The notes: generated from the letters alone by a model not told the origin. A stretch of 64,000 nucleotides of DNA from Pseudomonas sp. FP2309 (GCF_030687575.1 NZ_CP117439.1:4517501-4581500); one strand, 5' to 3'. Counted from the first letter of the stretch, positions 9,559-20,451 are shown. Translations and numbers: made by a program.

Positions 9559-10968
9559 TTACAACGGCTTGCCCCGATTGCCATGCTGGCTGACAAATGC
9601 CTGCACAGCCTTCAGGTCATTGGCCAACACCGTGCAACGCTCTTCACGCTCGAACAGGTCCGCCAGGTGTGCCGGCAGTTCCAGGGCCTTGCCAACACCG
9701 GCCTTTTCCACCGCTTCCGGGAACTTGACCGGGTGGGCGGTCCCGAGGATCACCATCGGGATATCCAGGCTGCGACGGCATTCGCGCGCGGCCTTCACAC
9801 CAATGGCGGTGTGCGGGTCGAGCAGCTCGCCGGTCTGGGCGTAGACCTCAGCGATGGTTTCGCAGGTCTGTGCATCGTCAACCGCCAGGGAGTCGAACAG
9901 TTTGCGAGTTTCGGTCCAACGCTCTTGCTCGACGTTGAAACCGCCACCGCTCTTGAAGCTGTCCATCAAACCGGCAATCGCCGCACCGTTGCGCCCGTGC
10001 ATGTCGAAGAGCAGGCGCTCGAAGTTCGACGACACCATGATGTCCATGGACGGCGACAGGGTGGCGTGCAGGGTTTCCTTGACGTACCCGTTGCCGCTCA
10101 TGAAGCGATGCAGGATGTCGTTGCGGTTGGTGGCGACGATCAACTGGTTGATCGGCAGGCCCATGTTGCGCGCCAGGTAACCGGCGAAGATATCGCCGAA
10201 GTTACCGGTCGGCACCGAGAACGACACCGAACGCGCAGGGCCACCCAGCTGCAGGGAGGCGTGGAAGTAGTAGACGATCTGGGCCATGATCCGCGCCCAG
10301 TTGATCGAGTTCACCGCCACCAGGCGTGTGCCCTTGAGGAAGCTTTGGTCAGCGAAGCTGTTCTTGACCATTTCCTGGCAGTCATCGAAGTTGCCTTCGA
10401 TGGCGATGTTATGGATGTTGTCCCCAAAGAGCGTGGTCATCTGGCGACGCTGCACTTCCGACACTCGCTGGTGCGGGTGCAGGATGAAGATGTCGACGTT
10501 TTCGCAATGCTTGCAGCCTTCGATGGCCGCCGAACCGGTATCACCGGACGTGGCGCCCATGATCACCACGCGCTCGCCGCGCTTGGCCAGCACATAGTCC
10601 AGCAGGCGACCCAACAATTGCAGGGCGAAGTCCTTGAACGCCAGGGTCGGGCCGTGGAACAGCTCAAGGACCCACTCATTACCATTTAGTTGACGCAACG
10701 GCGCGATGGCGCTGTGGGCAAACACACCGTATGTCTCTTCGAGGATCTTCTTGAAGTCCGCGTCCGGAATGCTGCCGGTGACGAACGGGCGCATGACCCG
10801 GAACGCCAGCTCGTGGTACGGCAGGCCGGCCCAGGAGGCGATTTCTTCCTGGGTGAAGCGTGGCAGGTTTTCCGGCACGTACAGGCCGCCGTCGGTGGCG
10901 AGGCCCGCCAGCAGGACGTCTTCGAAATTCAGGGCCGGTGCCTGGCCGCGGGTGCTGATGTAGCGCAT
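9559..10968 (-). CDS. thrC: Threonine synthase
   Basis: Converts O-phosphohomoserine to threonine, the last step of threonine synthesis, in the cytoplasm. PLP enzyme of 469 residues; the PLP lysine is K112 in the HGPTLAFKDFALQLLG motif, and the N-terminus (MRYISTRGQAPALNFEDVLLAGL) is the long proteobacterial form. Follows hom on the same strand after a 103-base spacer that contains a long imperfect hairpin. The pair forms the hom-thrC operon. Confidence 0.97.
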   Translation of the reverse strand: MRYISTRGQAPALNFEDVLLAGLATDGGLYVPENLPRFTQEEIASWAGLPYHELAFRVMRPFVTGSIPDADFKKILEETYGVFAHSAIAPLRQLNGNEWVLELFHGPTLAFKDFALQLLGRLLDYVLAKRGERVVIMGATSGDTGSAAIEGCKHCENVDIFILHPHQRVSEVQRRQMTTLFGDNIHNIAIEGNFDDCQEMVKNSFADQSFLKGTRLVAVNSINWARIMAQIVYYFHASLQLGGPARSVSFSVPTGNFGDIFAGYLARNMGLPINQLIVATNRNDILHRFMSGNGYVKETLHATLSPSMDIMVSSNFERLLFDMHGRNGAAIAGLMDSFKSGGGFNVEQERWTETRKLFDSLAVDDAQTCETIAEVYAQTGELLDPHTAIGVKAARECRRSLDIPMVILGTAHPVKFPEAVEKAGVGKALELPAHLADLFEREERCTVLANDLKAVQAFVSQHGNRGKPL

Positions 10969-10989
10969 GAAAGCAAACCTTCGGTTTGA

Positions 10990-11067
10990 GCTGCAAGCTT
11001 TAAGCTACAAGCTGCAAGTTGAAGCGGTTCGGCTTTTACTTGCAGCGTGTAGCGTGGCACTTGCAAC
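10990..11067. repeat. 35-bp imperfect inverted repeat in the hom-thrC spacer
   Basis: Arms 10990-11024 and 11033-11067 match at 26 of 35 positions with an 8-base loop. The unit GCTGCAAG recurs within the arms. It fills most of the space between hom and thrC and would fold into a large hairpin in the mRNA. Similar GCTGCAAGCT-rich palindromes are common in fluorescens-group genomes. A role in transcript stability or attenuation is speculative. Confidence 0.7.
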
Positions 11068-11071
11068 TGAA

Positions 11072-12376
11072 TTAATTGAGATGTTCGACGCGAATCCGAA
11101 CGACCGGCCCAACGACGCCCTGCAACGCTTCGAGCGCCTTGATAGCATCGTTGATGTGCTGTTCGAGCACGCGGTGGGTCAGCAGGATCATCGGCACCTG
11201 GCCGTTTTGCTCCTCGACTTCCTTCTGCATGATCGACTCGATGTTGATACCACGCTCCGAGAGAATGCTGGCCACCTGAGCCAACACGCCCGGGTGATCC
11301 TTGGCCTGGATGCGCAGGTAGTAGGCACTTTCGCAGGCTTCGATCGGCAGGATCGGGTGGGCCGACAGCGAATCCGGCTGGAACGCCAGGTGCGGCACAC
11401 GGTTTTCCGGGTCGCTGGTCATGGCGCGAACCACGTCTACCAGGTCGGCGATCACCGACGACGCGGTCGGCTCCATGCCGGCGCCGGCGCCGTAGAACAG
11501 GGTTGAACCGGCTGCGTCGCCGTTGACCATCACCGCGTTCATCACGCCGTTTACGTTGGCGATCAGGCGATCGGCCGGGATCAACGTCGGATGCACACGC
11601 AGCTCGATACCGGCCGGGGTGCTGCGCGCAACACCGAGGTGCTTGATGCGGTAGCCCAGGGCTTCGGCGTAATTCACGTCGGCCGTGGTCAGCTTGGTGA
11701 TGCCTTCGGTGTAGGCCTTGTCAAACTGCAGCGGGATACCAAAGGCGATGGATGCCAGGATGGTCAGCTTGTGCGCGGCGTCGATGCCTTCCACGTCGAA
11801 CGTCGGGTCGGCTTCGGCGTAGCCCAGGGCCTGGGCTTCGGCCAATACGTCTTCGAAGGTACGGCCCTTTTCGCGCATTTCGGTGAGGATGAAGTTACCG
11901 GTGCCGTTAATGATGCCGGCCACCCAGTTGATGCGGTTGGCGGACAAGCCTTCACGTATCGCCTTGATCACCGGGATGCCGCCGGCCACGGCCGCTTCGA
12001 ACGCCACGATCACGCCCTTTTCGCGGGCTCTGGCGAAAATCTCGTTGCCGTGAACGGCGATCAGCGCCTTGTTGGCGGTGACCACATGCTTGCCGTTCTC
12101 AATGGCCTTGAGCACCAGCTCGCGGGCCACGGTGTAGCCGCCGACCAGCTCGATGACTATGTCGATCTCAGGGTTGGTGGCCACGGCGAAGACATCGTTG
12201 GTAATCGCAATACCGGTCGTTTGGAACTGAGGCTTTGGCGAACGCGTGGCAATTTGCGCCACTTCAATCCCGCGCCCTGCACGGCGGGAAATTTCTTCAG
12301 CGTTACGCTGAAGTACGTTGAAGGTGCCGCCACCGACGGTCCCTAACCCACAGATGCCTACTTTGACCGGTTTCAC
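11072..12376 (-). CDS. hom: Homoserine dehydrogenase
   Basis: Reduces aspartate semialdehyde to homoserine, the branch point to threonine and methionine. 434 residues: N-terminal NAD(P)-binding GLGTVGGG, the catalytic domain with AGIINGTGNFILTEM, and a C-terminal ACT domain (YYLRIQAKDHPGVLAQVASIL) for feedback by threonine. I choose GTG 12376 because GGGAG stands seven bases before it and the product then starts VKPVKVGICGLG like other Pseudomonas Hom proteins. An in-frame ATG at 12391 would add five residues. Confidence 0.96.
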   Translation of the reverse strand: MKPVKVGICGLGTVGGGTFNVLQRNAEEISRRAGRGIEVAQIATRSPKPQFQTTGIAITNDVFAVATNPEIDIVIELVGGYTVARELVLKAIENGKHVVTANKALIAVHGNEIFARAREKGVIVAFEAAVAGGIPVIKAIREGLSANRINWVAGIINGTGNFILTEMREKGRTFEDVLAEAQALGYAEADPTFDVEGIDAAHKLTILASIAFGIPLQFDKAYTEGITKLTTADVNYAEALGYRIKHLGVARSTPAGIELRVHPTLIPADRLIANVNGVMNAVMVNGDAAGSTLFYGAGAGMEPTASSVIADLVDVVRAMTSDPENRVPHLAFQPDSLSAHPILPIEACESAYYLRIQAKDHPGVLAQVASILSERGINIESIMQKEVEEQNGQVPMILLTHRVLEQHINDAIKALEALQGVVGPVVRIRVEHLN

Positions 12377-12394
12377 TGAAGAACTCCCCATGAA

Positions 12395-12442
12395 ACGGCC
12401 GACGCTAGGTCGGCCGTGGAAAACAGCCGCACGACTGCGGCT
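12395..12442 (-). terminator. Two hairpins between dsbC and hom
   Basis: The first hairpin met by dsbC transcription (12425-12431 with 12436-12442, loop CGAC) is followed on the minus strand by GTTTT and looks like a weak terminator. The second (12395-12403 with 12409-12417) is a perfect 9-bp stem placed just before the hom ribosome-binding site, so it could affect hom expression. Confidence 0.6.
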
Positions 12443-12505
12443 CTCAATTAATGACCCACAGGCTTAGCAGCAGGCCATGATCGTCAAAGGTTCGACGATG
12501 CTGGT

Positions 12506-13237
12506 TTATTTGGCACTCAGCGCCAGTTTGGCAACTTGTGGTGCCGGCTGGTAGCCCGGAATCACCTGACCGTCAGCCAAAACGATGGCCGGCGTACCGT
12601 TCACACCAATGGACTGGCCCAGGGCGAACTGCTTGGAGACCGGGTTGGCGCACTTGGCGGCCTTGATTTCCTTGCCGTCGACCATCTTGTCCATGGCCGC
12701 TTTTTTGTCGGCCGAGCACCAGACCGCCTGCAACTGCTCGTCACCCGGTGAACCCAGGCCCTGGCGCGGGAACGCGACATAGCGTACTTCCACGCCGAGC
12801 TTGTTCAATGCAGGCACTTCGGCATGCAGTTTATGGCAGTACGGGCAGGTGGTATCGGTGAATACGGTGATGTGGGTCTTGGTCTCGCCGATAGCCGGGT
12901 AAACCACAGTTTCAGCCACCGGGATGCCATTGATCAGCTTGGACACGCCCAGGCGCTCGGCTTTTTCGGTGAGGTTGACCGGTTTGCCATCCTTCAACTG
13001 GAACAGGTAGCCCTGGACGATGTACTGGCCATCGGCACTGGCATACAGCACGCGACTGCCCTTGAGCTTGACTTCGTACAGGCCGGCCATCGGGCTGGCG
13101 CTGATGCTCTCGATCGGGGTGTCGAGCTGCAGGTTGGCCAGGCTCTTGCGAATGGTCTGCTCGGCAGCGTCATCGGCGACGGCAAAGGTGGAAACCAACG
13201 CAATGGCTGCGGCGGCAATAATCTGGGTCAAGCGCAT
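12506..13237 (-). CDS. dsbC: Thiol:disulfide interchange protein DsbC
   Basis: Periplasmic disulfide isomerase, kept reduced by DsbD. 243 residues from ATG 13237, which has AGGAG just upstream; the frame stays open further upstream but has no signal. Signal peptide cleaved near residue 21 (TFAVA-DD), N-terminal dimerisation domain, then the thioredoxin fold with CPYC at 131-134. The xerD-dsbC-hom order on one strand is common in Pseudomonas. Confidence 0.95.
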   Translation of the reverse strand: MRLTQIIAAAAIALVSTFAVADDAAEQTIRKSLANLQLDTPIESISASPMAGLYEVKLKGSRVLYASADGQYIVQGYLFQLKDGKPVNLTEKAERLGVSKLINGIPVAETVVYPAIGETKTHITVFTDTTCPYCHKLHAEVPALNKLGVEVRYVAFPRQGLGSPGDEQLQAVWCSADKKAAMDKMVDGKEIKAAKCANPVSKQFALGQSIGVNGTPAIVLADGQVIPGYQPAPQVAKLALSAK

Positions 13238-13381
13238 GGGAACTCCTGAAGGCAGATGAGGGGACGGGAAGGAACACCGCTGCCTGTGCAGACACGGGTC
13301 GGGACCGTCACCTTTGCTAACCGGCAAAGCCTACCACAGTTGGGCCGCAGGGCAGCCCGTGGCGGCAGAAATTGGCGGTTT

Positions 13382-14278
13382 TCAGCCGCGAGGGTGGTGC
13401 TTGGCGTGCATTTCCTGCAAGCGTGCACGCGCCACGTGCGTGTAGATCTGAGTGGTGGATAAGTCACTGTGGCCGAGCAGCATTTGCACCACACGCAAAT
13501 CGGCGCCGTGGTTGAGCAAATGGGTAGCGAACGCATGACGCAACGTGTGGGGCGACAGCGTCTTGCCGATCCCGGCGACCTTGGCCTGGTGTTTGATGCG
13601 ATGCCAGAACGTCTGGCGGGTCATCTGCTCGCCGCGCTGGCTGGGAAACAGCACGTCGCTGGGGCGCCCGCCGAGCAATTCGCCACGGGCATCACGCATA
13701 TAGCGATCGATCCACACGATGGCCTCCTCACCCATCGGCACCAGCCGCTCCTTGCTGCCTTTGCCCATCACCCGCAGCACGCCCTGACGCAGATTGACTT
13801 GTTCCAGGGTCAGGCTGATCAGCTCGGTCACCCGCAGGCCACAGGCGTACAGCACCTCCAGCATCGCGCGGTCACGCTGGCCGATGGCTTCGCTGAGGTC
13901 GGGGGCCGCGAGCAAGGCCTCGACATCGGCTTCCGACAAGGATTTGGGTAAGGGCCTGCCCAGTTGCGGCATGTCGATTTGCAGGGTGGGATCGACGCCG
14001 ATCAACTTTTCCCGCAGCAGGTAGCGATAAAAGCCCCGCACGCCGGACAGAAATCGCGCCGTGGAGCGCGGCTTGTAGTTCTGCTCCAGACGCCAGGCCA
14101 GGTGATCGAGGATCAGCTCGCGGCCCGCGTTGATCAGCTCCAGGTTTTTCTCTTGTAGCCAGCCGTTGAAAAGCGCGAGGTCGCTGCGGTAGGCCTGGCG
14201 GGTGTTGTCTGACAGTCCTTTTTCCAGCCAAAGGGCGTCGAGGAAGCGGTCGATCAGGGGATGGTCAATGGCGGGCAT
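13382..14278 (-). CDS. xerD: Site-specific tyrosine recombinase XerD
   Basis: Resolves chromosome dimers at dif with XerC and FtsK. 298 residues with an N-terminal SAM-like core-binding domain and a catalytic domain. Active residues are visible: R149 (GLRVTEL), the beta-hairpin lysine in GKGSKE, H244 and R247 (SPHTLRHAFATH), H270 (LLGHSDLSTTQ) and the nucleophile Y279. Called XerD rather than XerC from its place beside dsbC. Confidence 0.95.
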   Translation of the reverse strand: MPAIDHPLIDRFLDALWLEKGLSDNTRQAYRSDLALFNGWLQEKNLELINAGRELILDHLAWRLEQNYKPRSTARFLSGVRGFYRYLLREKLIGVDPTLQIDMPQLGRPLPKSLSEADVEALLAAPDLSEAIGQRDRAMLEVLYACGLRVTELISLTLEQVNLRQGVLRVMGKGSKERLVPMGEEAIVWIDRYMRDARGELLGGRPSDVLFPSQRGEQMTRQTFWHRIKHQAKVAGIGKTLSPHTLRHAFATHLLNHGADLRVVQMLLGHSDLSTTQIYTHVARARLQEMHAKHHPRG

Positions 14279-14315
14279 GGGGGCTCAGGCTGATGACGGT
14301 GATGTCCGGTAGATC

Positions 14316-14345
14316 CTATCGCAGGCAAGCCAGCTCCCACACGGA
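14316..14345. repeat. REP-like element
   Basis: The stretch CTATCGCAGGCAAGCCAGC followed by TCCCACAC is a motif scattered between genes in fluorescens-group Pseudomonas. It lies in the spacer upstream of xerD. Confidence 0.6.
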
Positions 14346-14361
14346 TTTGTGTCGCGCGTAA

Positions 14362-14474
14362 GATCGTTTCCACGCTCTGCATGGGAATGCCGTCTTGGAC
14401 GCTCTGCGTCCGCTCTTGAAGTCGTGACGCAGAGCGTCACAGGATGCGTTCCCACGCGGAGCGTGGGAGCGATC
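14362..14474. repeat. Palindrome-ended repeat, copy 1
   Basis: 113-base element with ~29-base imperfect terminal inverted repeats (GATCGTTTCCACGCTC at one end, GAGCGTGGGAGCGATC at the other) and an inner palindrome around GACGCTCTGCGTC/GACGCAGAGCGTC. A second copy of about 134 bases lies at 34022-34155. No coding capacity, so it is a non-autonomous, MITE-like repeat. Confidence 0.8.
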
Positions 14475-14487
14475 AAATCCCAGGCAC

Positions 14488-14515
14488 AAAAAAGCAGCCC
14501 GCAGGCTGCTTTTTT
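14488..14515 (-). terminator. Terminator of the rpsP-rimM-trmD-rplS operon
   Basis: AAAAAAGCAGCC (14488-14499) and GGCTGCTTTTTT (14504-14515) form a perfect 12-bp stem with a 4-base loop, 20 bases after the rplS stop on the minus strand. Confidence 0.92.
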
Positions 14516-14534
14516 CTGCATCGGAACGCTGGAC

Positions 14535-14885
14535 TTAAGCCAGTTTTTCCTTGATGCGAGCTGCTTTACCGGACAGGTCACGCAGGTAGTACAGCTTGGC
14601 TTTACGTACGTCACCGCGACGCTTAACGGCCATGCTGTCGATTTGCGGGCTGTAGGTCTGGAAAGTACGCTCTACGCCAACACCGTTGGAGATTTTACGA
14701 ACAGTGAAAGCACTGTTCACACCACGGTTACGCTTGGCGATTACCACGCCTTCGAACGCTTGCAGACGCGAACGGTCGCCTTCCTTTACTTTCACTTGAA
14801 CGACAATAGTGTCGCCTGGGGCAAAGGTAGGGATCTCTTTGGTCATCTGCTCTGCTTCGAGTGCAAGGATGATTTTGTTAGTCAT
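14535..14885 (-). CDS. rplS: 50S ribosomal protein L19
   Basis: 116-residue protein located at the interface of the two ribosomal subunits. It shows the conserved [29 protein letters not shown] and [15 protein letters not shown] blocks. Last gene of the four-gene ribosomal/tRNA modification operon, 45 bases after trmD and followed by a strong terminator. Confidence 0.98.
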
Positions 14886-14930
14886 GCTGTGCTCCTAAGG
14901 TAAGTCAATGGACCTACCATCGATACGTTG

Positions 14931-15683
14931 TTAACTATCGTCCCGCGCGAGGATGTATTCCTCGAGCAGCTTCTTCTCTTCTCCAGAAAGCGAGCGGCTT
15001 TCCAGAAGATCGGCGCGTCGTTCATAGGTCCGACCAAGGGACTGCTGTAAACGCCAACGCCGGATGTGTGCGTGATTGCCACTTAGCAATACGTCGGGAA
15101 CACGCTGATCCGCATACACCTCCGGTCGGGTGTAGTGCGGGCAATCCAGCAAACCATCCGTGAAGGAATCTTCCTCCGCGGAGTCCGCATGCCCTAAAGC
15201 TCCAGGCAGCAGTCGTGTAACCGCATCTATCAGGACCATCGCCGGCAGCTCGCCGCCAGACAGGACATAGTCCCCAATCGACCACTCTTCATCGACATGA
15301 GCATCAATAAAACGCTCGTCAATGCCTTCATAGCGACCGGCAATCAGGATTAATGCTTCCTCATTCGCCAGTTCGCGTACCGCAGCCTGTTTCAGCTGAC
15401 GGCCTTGAGGGGACAGGTAAATTACCTTCGCCTTCTCCCCGGCTGCTGCCCTGGCCTGAGCCAACGCGCCCTCCAGGGGTTTGATCTTCATCACCATGCC
15501 AGGGCCACCGCCAAATGGGCGGTCATCCACAGTGTGATGTCGATCCGTCGTGTAGTCTCGCGGGTTCCAACAGGTGAGCTGCAACAGCCCCTGTTTCACC
15601 GCCCGACTGGTGATGCCGTACTCGCTGATGGCGGAAAACATCTCGGGAAACAAACTGATCACTTCAATGCGCAGATTAGCCAC
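14931..15683 (-). CDS. trmD: tRNA (guanine-37-N1)-methyltransferase
   Basis: Methylates G37 of tRNAs to prevent +1 frameshifting. SPOUT-family trefoil-knot protein, 250 residues, with [14 protein letters not shown], the SAM-binding knot [14 protein letters not shown] and [16 protein letters not shown] place the start at GTG 15683, two bases after the rimM stop, which gives the family's ...[13 protein letters not shown] opening. The longer upstream frame overlaps rimM and is not conserved-looking. Confidence 0.96.
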   Translation of the reverse strand: MANLRIEVISLFPEMFSAISEYGITSRAVKQGLLQLTCWNPRDYTTDRHHTVDDRPFGGGPGMVMKIKPLEGALAQARAAAGEKAKVIYLSPQGRQLKQAAVRELANEEALILIAGRYEGIDERFIDAHVDEEWSIGDYVLSGGELPAMVLIDAVTRLLPGALGHADSAEEDSFTDGLLDCPHYTRPEVYADQRVPDVLLSGNHAHIRRWRLQQSLGRTYERRADLLESRSLSGEEKKLLEEYILARDDS

Positions 15684-15685
15684 GC

Positions 15686-16222
15686 TTAGAAGTCCGCATC
15701 CCATTCCACCTTCATCTCGCCTGCGACCAGGTCGACTGCCAACACGCATTGCTCCGTATAGGGCAACAGGCGTTCGCGATCATCCAGGCTGCCTGCGCAA
15801 GGCTTGACCACCATTACATCATTGGCGCCGGTTTCCAGAAGATGGTCGATTTTCCCGAACAGTTGCCCGAGTTGATCGATAACCTTCAGACCTTCCAGCT
15901 GGTACCAGTAGTACTCGCCGTCGGTCAATTCAGGGAACAGGTTGCGCGGCACGCAGATCTCATAACCGGCCAGAAGACGAGCTTCTTCACGGTCATCAAG
16001 ACCCTTGAGCTTTGCGACCAGGAACTTATCGCTCCCGCGTCCACTGACCAGCTCGACCTGTTTCACACTACCTTCGCGCTTAAGCGTCCAGGTTTTGTAC
16101 TGCAACAGGTTTTCAGTCGGATCAGTAAAGGAATACACCTTCACCTCGCCGCGAACGCCATGAACAGAGTAAATCTTGCCGATAACGATCAAATCATCAG
16201 CAACAGCTGGCGTCGCGTTCAT
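15686..16222 (-). CDS. rimM: 16S rRNA processing protein RimM
   Basis: 178-residue assembly factor of the 30S head; binds S19. The N-terminal domain ([23 protein letters not shown]) and the C-terminal PRC-barrel ([14 protein letters not shown]) are both present. Sits between rpsP (5-base gap) and trmD (2-base gap), so the three are likely translated from one message. Confidence 0.97.
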   Translation of the reverse strand: MNATPAVADDLIVIGKIYSVHGVRGEVKVYSFTDPTENLLQYKTWTLKREGSVKQVELVSGRGSDKFLVAKLKGLDDREEARLLAGYEICVPRNLFPELTDGEYYWYQLEGLKVIDQLGQLFGKIDHLLETGANDVMVVKPCAGSLDDRERLLPYTEQCVLAVDLVAGEMKVEWDADF

Positions 16223-16227
16223 ATTGC

Positions 16228-16479
16228 TCAGGCTGCGGCCTTAGCCGAGTCCTTCAACAGTTTTGCTACGCGCTCGGATGGCTGTGCGCCAACGCTCAGC
16301 CAGTAGGCTACGCGCTCTTGGTTCACGGACAGACGAACTTCTTGACCACGAGCAACAGGGTTGAAGAAACCAACCTGTTCCTTGTGCGAACCGTCGCGCG
16401 GGTTGCGGCTGTCGGTTACGGTCAAGTGGTAAAACGGGCGCTTTTTGGAGCCGCCAAGGGCAAGACGGATTGTTAGCAT
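16228..16479 (-). CDS. rpsP: 30S ribosomal protein S16
   Basis: 83 residues starting [19 protein letters not shown], the hallmark S16 N-terminus. First gene of the rpsP-rimM-trmD-rplS operon, preceded by a recognisable sigma-70 promoter. Confidence 0.98.
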   Translation of the reverse strand: MLTIRLALGGSKKRPFYHLTVTDSRNPRDGSHKEQVGFFNPVARGQEVRLSVNQERVAYWLSVGAQPSERVAKLLKDSAKAAA

Positions 16480-16551
16480 GTGAACATCGTTCCTGTAGTC
16501 GGTGCTGCAAATCTAAATGCACAGCGGGCATAGGTGCCCGAAAGGCCGCAT

Positions 16552-16579
16552 ATTCTAAGGAATATCCGGACTTTTGCAA
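16552..16579 (-). promoter_or_regulatory. Sigma-70 promoter of the rpsP operon
   Basis: On the minus strand TTGCAA (16574-16579) and TAGAAT (16552-16557) are separated by 16 bases, about 75 bases upstream of the rpsP ATG. Good match to -35/-10 consensus. The remaining spacer to ffh holds only a short GC hairpin (16655-16669). Confidence 0.7.
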
Positions 16580-16729
16580 ATGTCTTTTTCTGGCGCCTAC
16601 CGCGTGCCATTCAGATCTGCTAGAGAGCCGTCGGTTAAAACGGCGAGTCAGCCCCCCGCCAACGGCGGGTTTGCTGGAGATCCCACATCCCTGTGGGTCG
16701 GAGCGCAAGCGAACCTGCGCGCGAATTTT

Positions 16730-18106
16730 TTACATTTTCGGCATGCCGCCGCCAGGCAACATACCGCCCATGCCGCGCATCATCTTGGCCATTCCGCCCT
16801 TGGCGGAGAATTTCTTCATCATCTTCTGCATCTGCTTGTGCTGCTTGATCAAGCGACCGATGTCCTGCACCTGGGTGCCGGAGCCCATGGCGATCCGACG
16901 TTTGCGCGAACCGCTGATCAGCTCAGGGTCACGGCGCTCGGCGGGGGTCATGGAATTGATGATGGCTTCCATCTGCTTGAACTGCTTCTCTGCCGCGCCC
17001 TGGGCATTGCCCATTTGCGCCAGGTTCACACCGCCGATGTTCGGCAGCTTGTCCATCAAGCCGCCGAGGCCGCCCATGTTCTTCATTTGTTGCAGCTGAT
17101 CGCGGAAGTCTTCGAGATCGAAGCCTTTGCCCTTCTTCAGCTTTTTGGCCAGCTTGTCGGCCTTGTCTTTGTCGAGGGTCGCTTCGGCCTGTTCGATCAG
17201 GCTGAGCACGTCACCCATGCCGAGGATGCGCGAGGCGATACGCTCAGGGTGGAACGGCTCGAGCGCGTCGCTCTTCTCGCCCATACCGATGAACTTGATC
17301 GGCTTGCCGGTAATGGCACGCACCGACAGCGCGGCGCCGCCACGGGCATCACCGTCGACCTTGGTGAGGATCACGCCGGTCAGCGGCAGTGCATCACCGA
17401 AAGCCTTGGCGGTGTTGGCCGCATCCTGGCCGGTCATGGCATCGACCACGAACAGCGTCTCGACCGGGTTGATCGCGGCGTGCAACGCCTTGATCTCACC
17501 CATCATCTCTTCGTCGATGTGCAGGCGACCGGCGGTATCGACAATGACCACGTCGATGAATTTGAGCCTGGCTTCTTTAATAGCCGCGTTGGCGATGTCG
17601 ACCGGCTTCTGGCTCAGGTCGGACGGGAAGAAGGTCACGCCCACTTCGCCCGCGAGCATTTCCAACTGCTTGATAGCGGCCGGACGGTAAACGTCCGCCG
17701 ACACCACCATCACCGACTTCTTCTTGCGCTCCTTAAGGAAGCGCGCCAGCTTGCCCGCGGTGGTGGTTTTACCCGCACCTTGCAGACCGGCCATCAGCAC
17801 GACGGCCGGCGGCACGGCACTGAGGTTCAGGTCTTCGTTGGCCGCGCCCATCAGGCTTTCGAGTTCGGCCTGGACGATCTTCACAAAGGCCTGGCCCGGG
17901 GTCAGGCTGCGCGACACTTCAGTGCCGACCGCACGCTCCTTGACCGAGTTGACGAAGTCCTTGACCACGGGCAAGGCCACGTCGGCTTCCAGCAACGCCA
18001 TGCGCACTTCGCGCAGGGTGTCTTTAATATTGTCCTCGGTCAGCTTGGCCTTGCCGGTGACATGGCGCAGCGTCTGCGAGAGACGGTCAGTCAAGTTTTC
18101 AAACAT
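16730..18106 (-). CDS. ffh: Signal recognition particle protein Ffh
   Basis: GTPase that binds signal sequences of nascent membrane proteins together with 4.5S RNA and hands them to FtsY. 458 residues: N domain, G domain with GLQGAGKTTTAGKLA, DTAGRL and TKVDGDARGG, and the methionine-rich M domain ending MMRGMGGMLPGGGMPKM. Divergent from the ccsA-like gene, the usual arrangement in Pseudomonas. Confidence 0.98.
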   Translation of the reverse strand: MFENLTDRLSQTLRHVTGKAKLTEDNIKDTLREVRMALLEADVALPVVKDFVNSVKERAVGTEVSRSLTPGQAFVKIVQAELESLMGAANEDLNLSAVPPAVVLMAGLQGAGKTTTAGKLARFLKERKKKSVMVVSADVYRPAAIKQLEMLAGEVGVTFFPSDLSQKPVDIANAAIKEARLKFIDVVIVDTAGRLHIDEEMMGEIKALHAAINPVETLFVVDAMTGQDAANTAKAFGDALPLTGVILTKVDGDARGGAALSVRAITGKPIKFIGMGEKSDALEPFHPERIASRILGMGDVLSLIEQAEATLDKDKADKLAKKLKKGKGFDLEDFRDQLQQMKNMGGLGGLMDKLPNIGGVNLAQMGNAQGAAEKQFKQMEAIINSMTPAERRDPELISGSRKRRIAMGSGTQVQDIGRLIKQHKQMQKMMKKFSAKGGMAKMMRGMGGMLPGGGMPKM

Positions 18107-18341
18107 GCGCGATCCTTTCAGGCCCTAATTCATCGAAATGCAATGGTAGACCGAGGTAATGGCGGCCCAGGCTGTGGTAAATCGCTATTAAAAACAGCGC
18201 TCGGCGAGCCTGCGGCGTGGGCAGGTCGCGGATTATAGCGAAGACTGCGCCCATGCACACCCGCTGTCTGGCCTCGGAGTCTTTCGTGCAACGCTGGGGT
18301 GTGCCAAACTCAGCGCCTTTCGGGCTTGTCTATCAGGATTT

Positions 18342-19154
18342 ATGGTCCCCTTGTCACCCAGTTTGCTACCCAGCCTCGCCGCCGCCATCTTGTATGCCGC
18401 TGCGACCTTCTATCAGGCCACTCGTCTGGCCCAAGGCACCAAGGCCGACAAACGTCTGCTGGTAGGCCTGGGCGTCCTCGCCCTGCTGGCCCACGCCGCG
18501 AGCCTGTTCACCCACCTGATGACGCCGGTGGGCCTTGGCCTGGACTTTTTCAGCGCCGCCAGCCTGATCGCTGCGGCGGTCATCGCACTGACCCTGATCG
18601 CCTGTTATCGGATCCCGGTCGAAAACCTCCTCGTCCTGCTCTTCCCACTGGGCGTGCTGACCGTGCTGATGGCGCAATTCGCACCCACCGGCACGGTGCA
18701 GGTGATCGACGAAGAACCGGGCATCCTCGCTCACATCCTGTTGTCGATCCTGGCCTATGGCATGTTCACCATCGCGGTGTTCCAGGCCCTGCTCCTGCTG
18801 GTGCAAGACCACCAGCTCAAGCACAAGCACCCGTCCGGGCTGATCAAGAACTTCCCACCGCTGCAAACCATGGAAAGCCTGCTGTTCGGTTTCCTGTGGG
18901 CCGGCTGGACCCTGCTTTCGCTGTCGCTGATCTCCGGCTGGCTGTTCGTCGAGAACCTGTTTGCCCAGCACCTGGTGCACAAAACCCTGCTGGCGTGCCT
19001 GGCCTGGATTGTGTTCAGCGTCCTGCTGTGGGGCCGCAATCGTCTCGGCTGGCGCGGGCACAAGGCGATCCGCTGGACCCTGGCCGGTTTCTGCCTGCTG
19101 ATGCTGGCCTATTTCGGCAGCAAGCTGGTTCGCGAATACATCCTGCATATCTGA
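18342..19154 (+). CDS. Inner-membrane protein of the CcsA/YpjD cytochrome c assembly family
   Basis: 270-residue integral membrane protein with eight or so hydrophobic segments and the family's conserved GWTLLSLSLISGWLF and LLWGRNRLGWRGHKAI blocks (the His residues are heme-ligand candidates). Related to the heme-handling CcsA/ResC proteins, but the role of the YpjD subgroup is not settled. Followed after 12 bases by the CorC-like gene on the same strand. Confidence 0.85.
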   Translation: MVPLSPSLLPSLAAAILYAAATFYQATRLAQGTKADKRLLVGLGVLALLAHAASLFTHLMTPVGLGLDFFSAASLIAAAVIALTLIACYRIPVENLLVLLFPLGVLTVLMAQFAPTGTVQVIDEEPGILAHILLSILAYGMFTIAVFQALLLLVQDHQLKHKHPSGLIKNFPPLQTMESLLFGFLWAGWTLLSLSLISGWLFVENLFAQHLVHKTLLACLAWIVFSVLLWGRNRLGWRGHKAIRWTLAGFCLLMLAYFGSKLVREYILHI

Positions 19155-19166
19155 CGGGCAGCGATT

Positions 19167-20405
<1,239 letters not shown>

Positions 20406-20429
20406 CTTCCCGACACTTCAAGATCCAAT

Positions 20430-20451
20430 GGGGGAGCGTGGCACGCCCCCC
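20430..20451 (+). terminator. Probable terminator after the CorC-like gene
   Basis: GGGGG...GCGTG with CACGC...CCCCC forms a compact GC hairpin 25 bases after the stop. T-run is weak (CTTCCGCATTTTG). The rest of the spacer to 20699 shows no gene. Confidence 0.5.

Noticed and set aside
16574..18238. 554-codon open frame opposite ffh
   Set aside because: Antisense shadow of ffh, rich in His/Arg/Gln/Gly as expected for such shadows.
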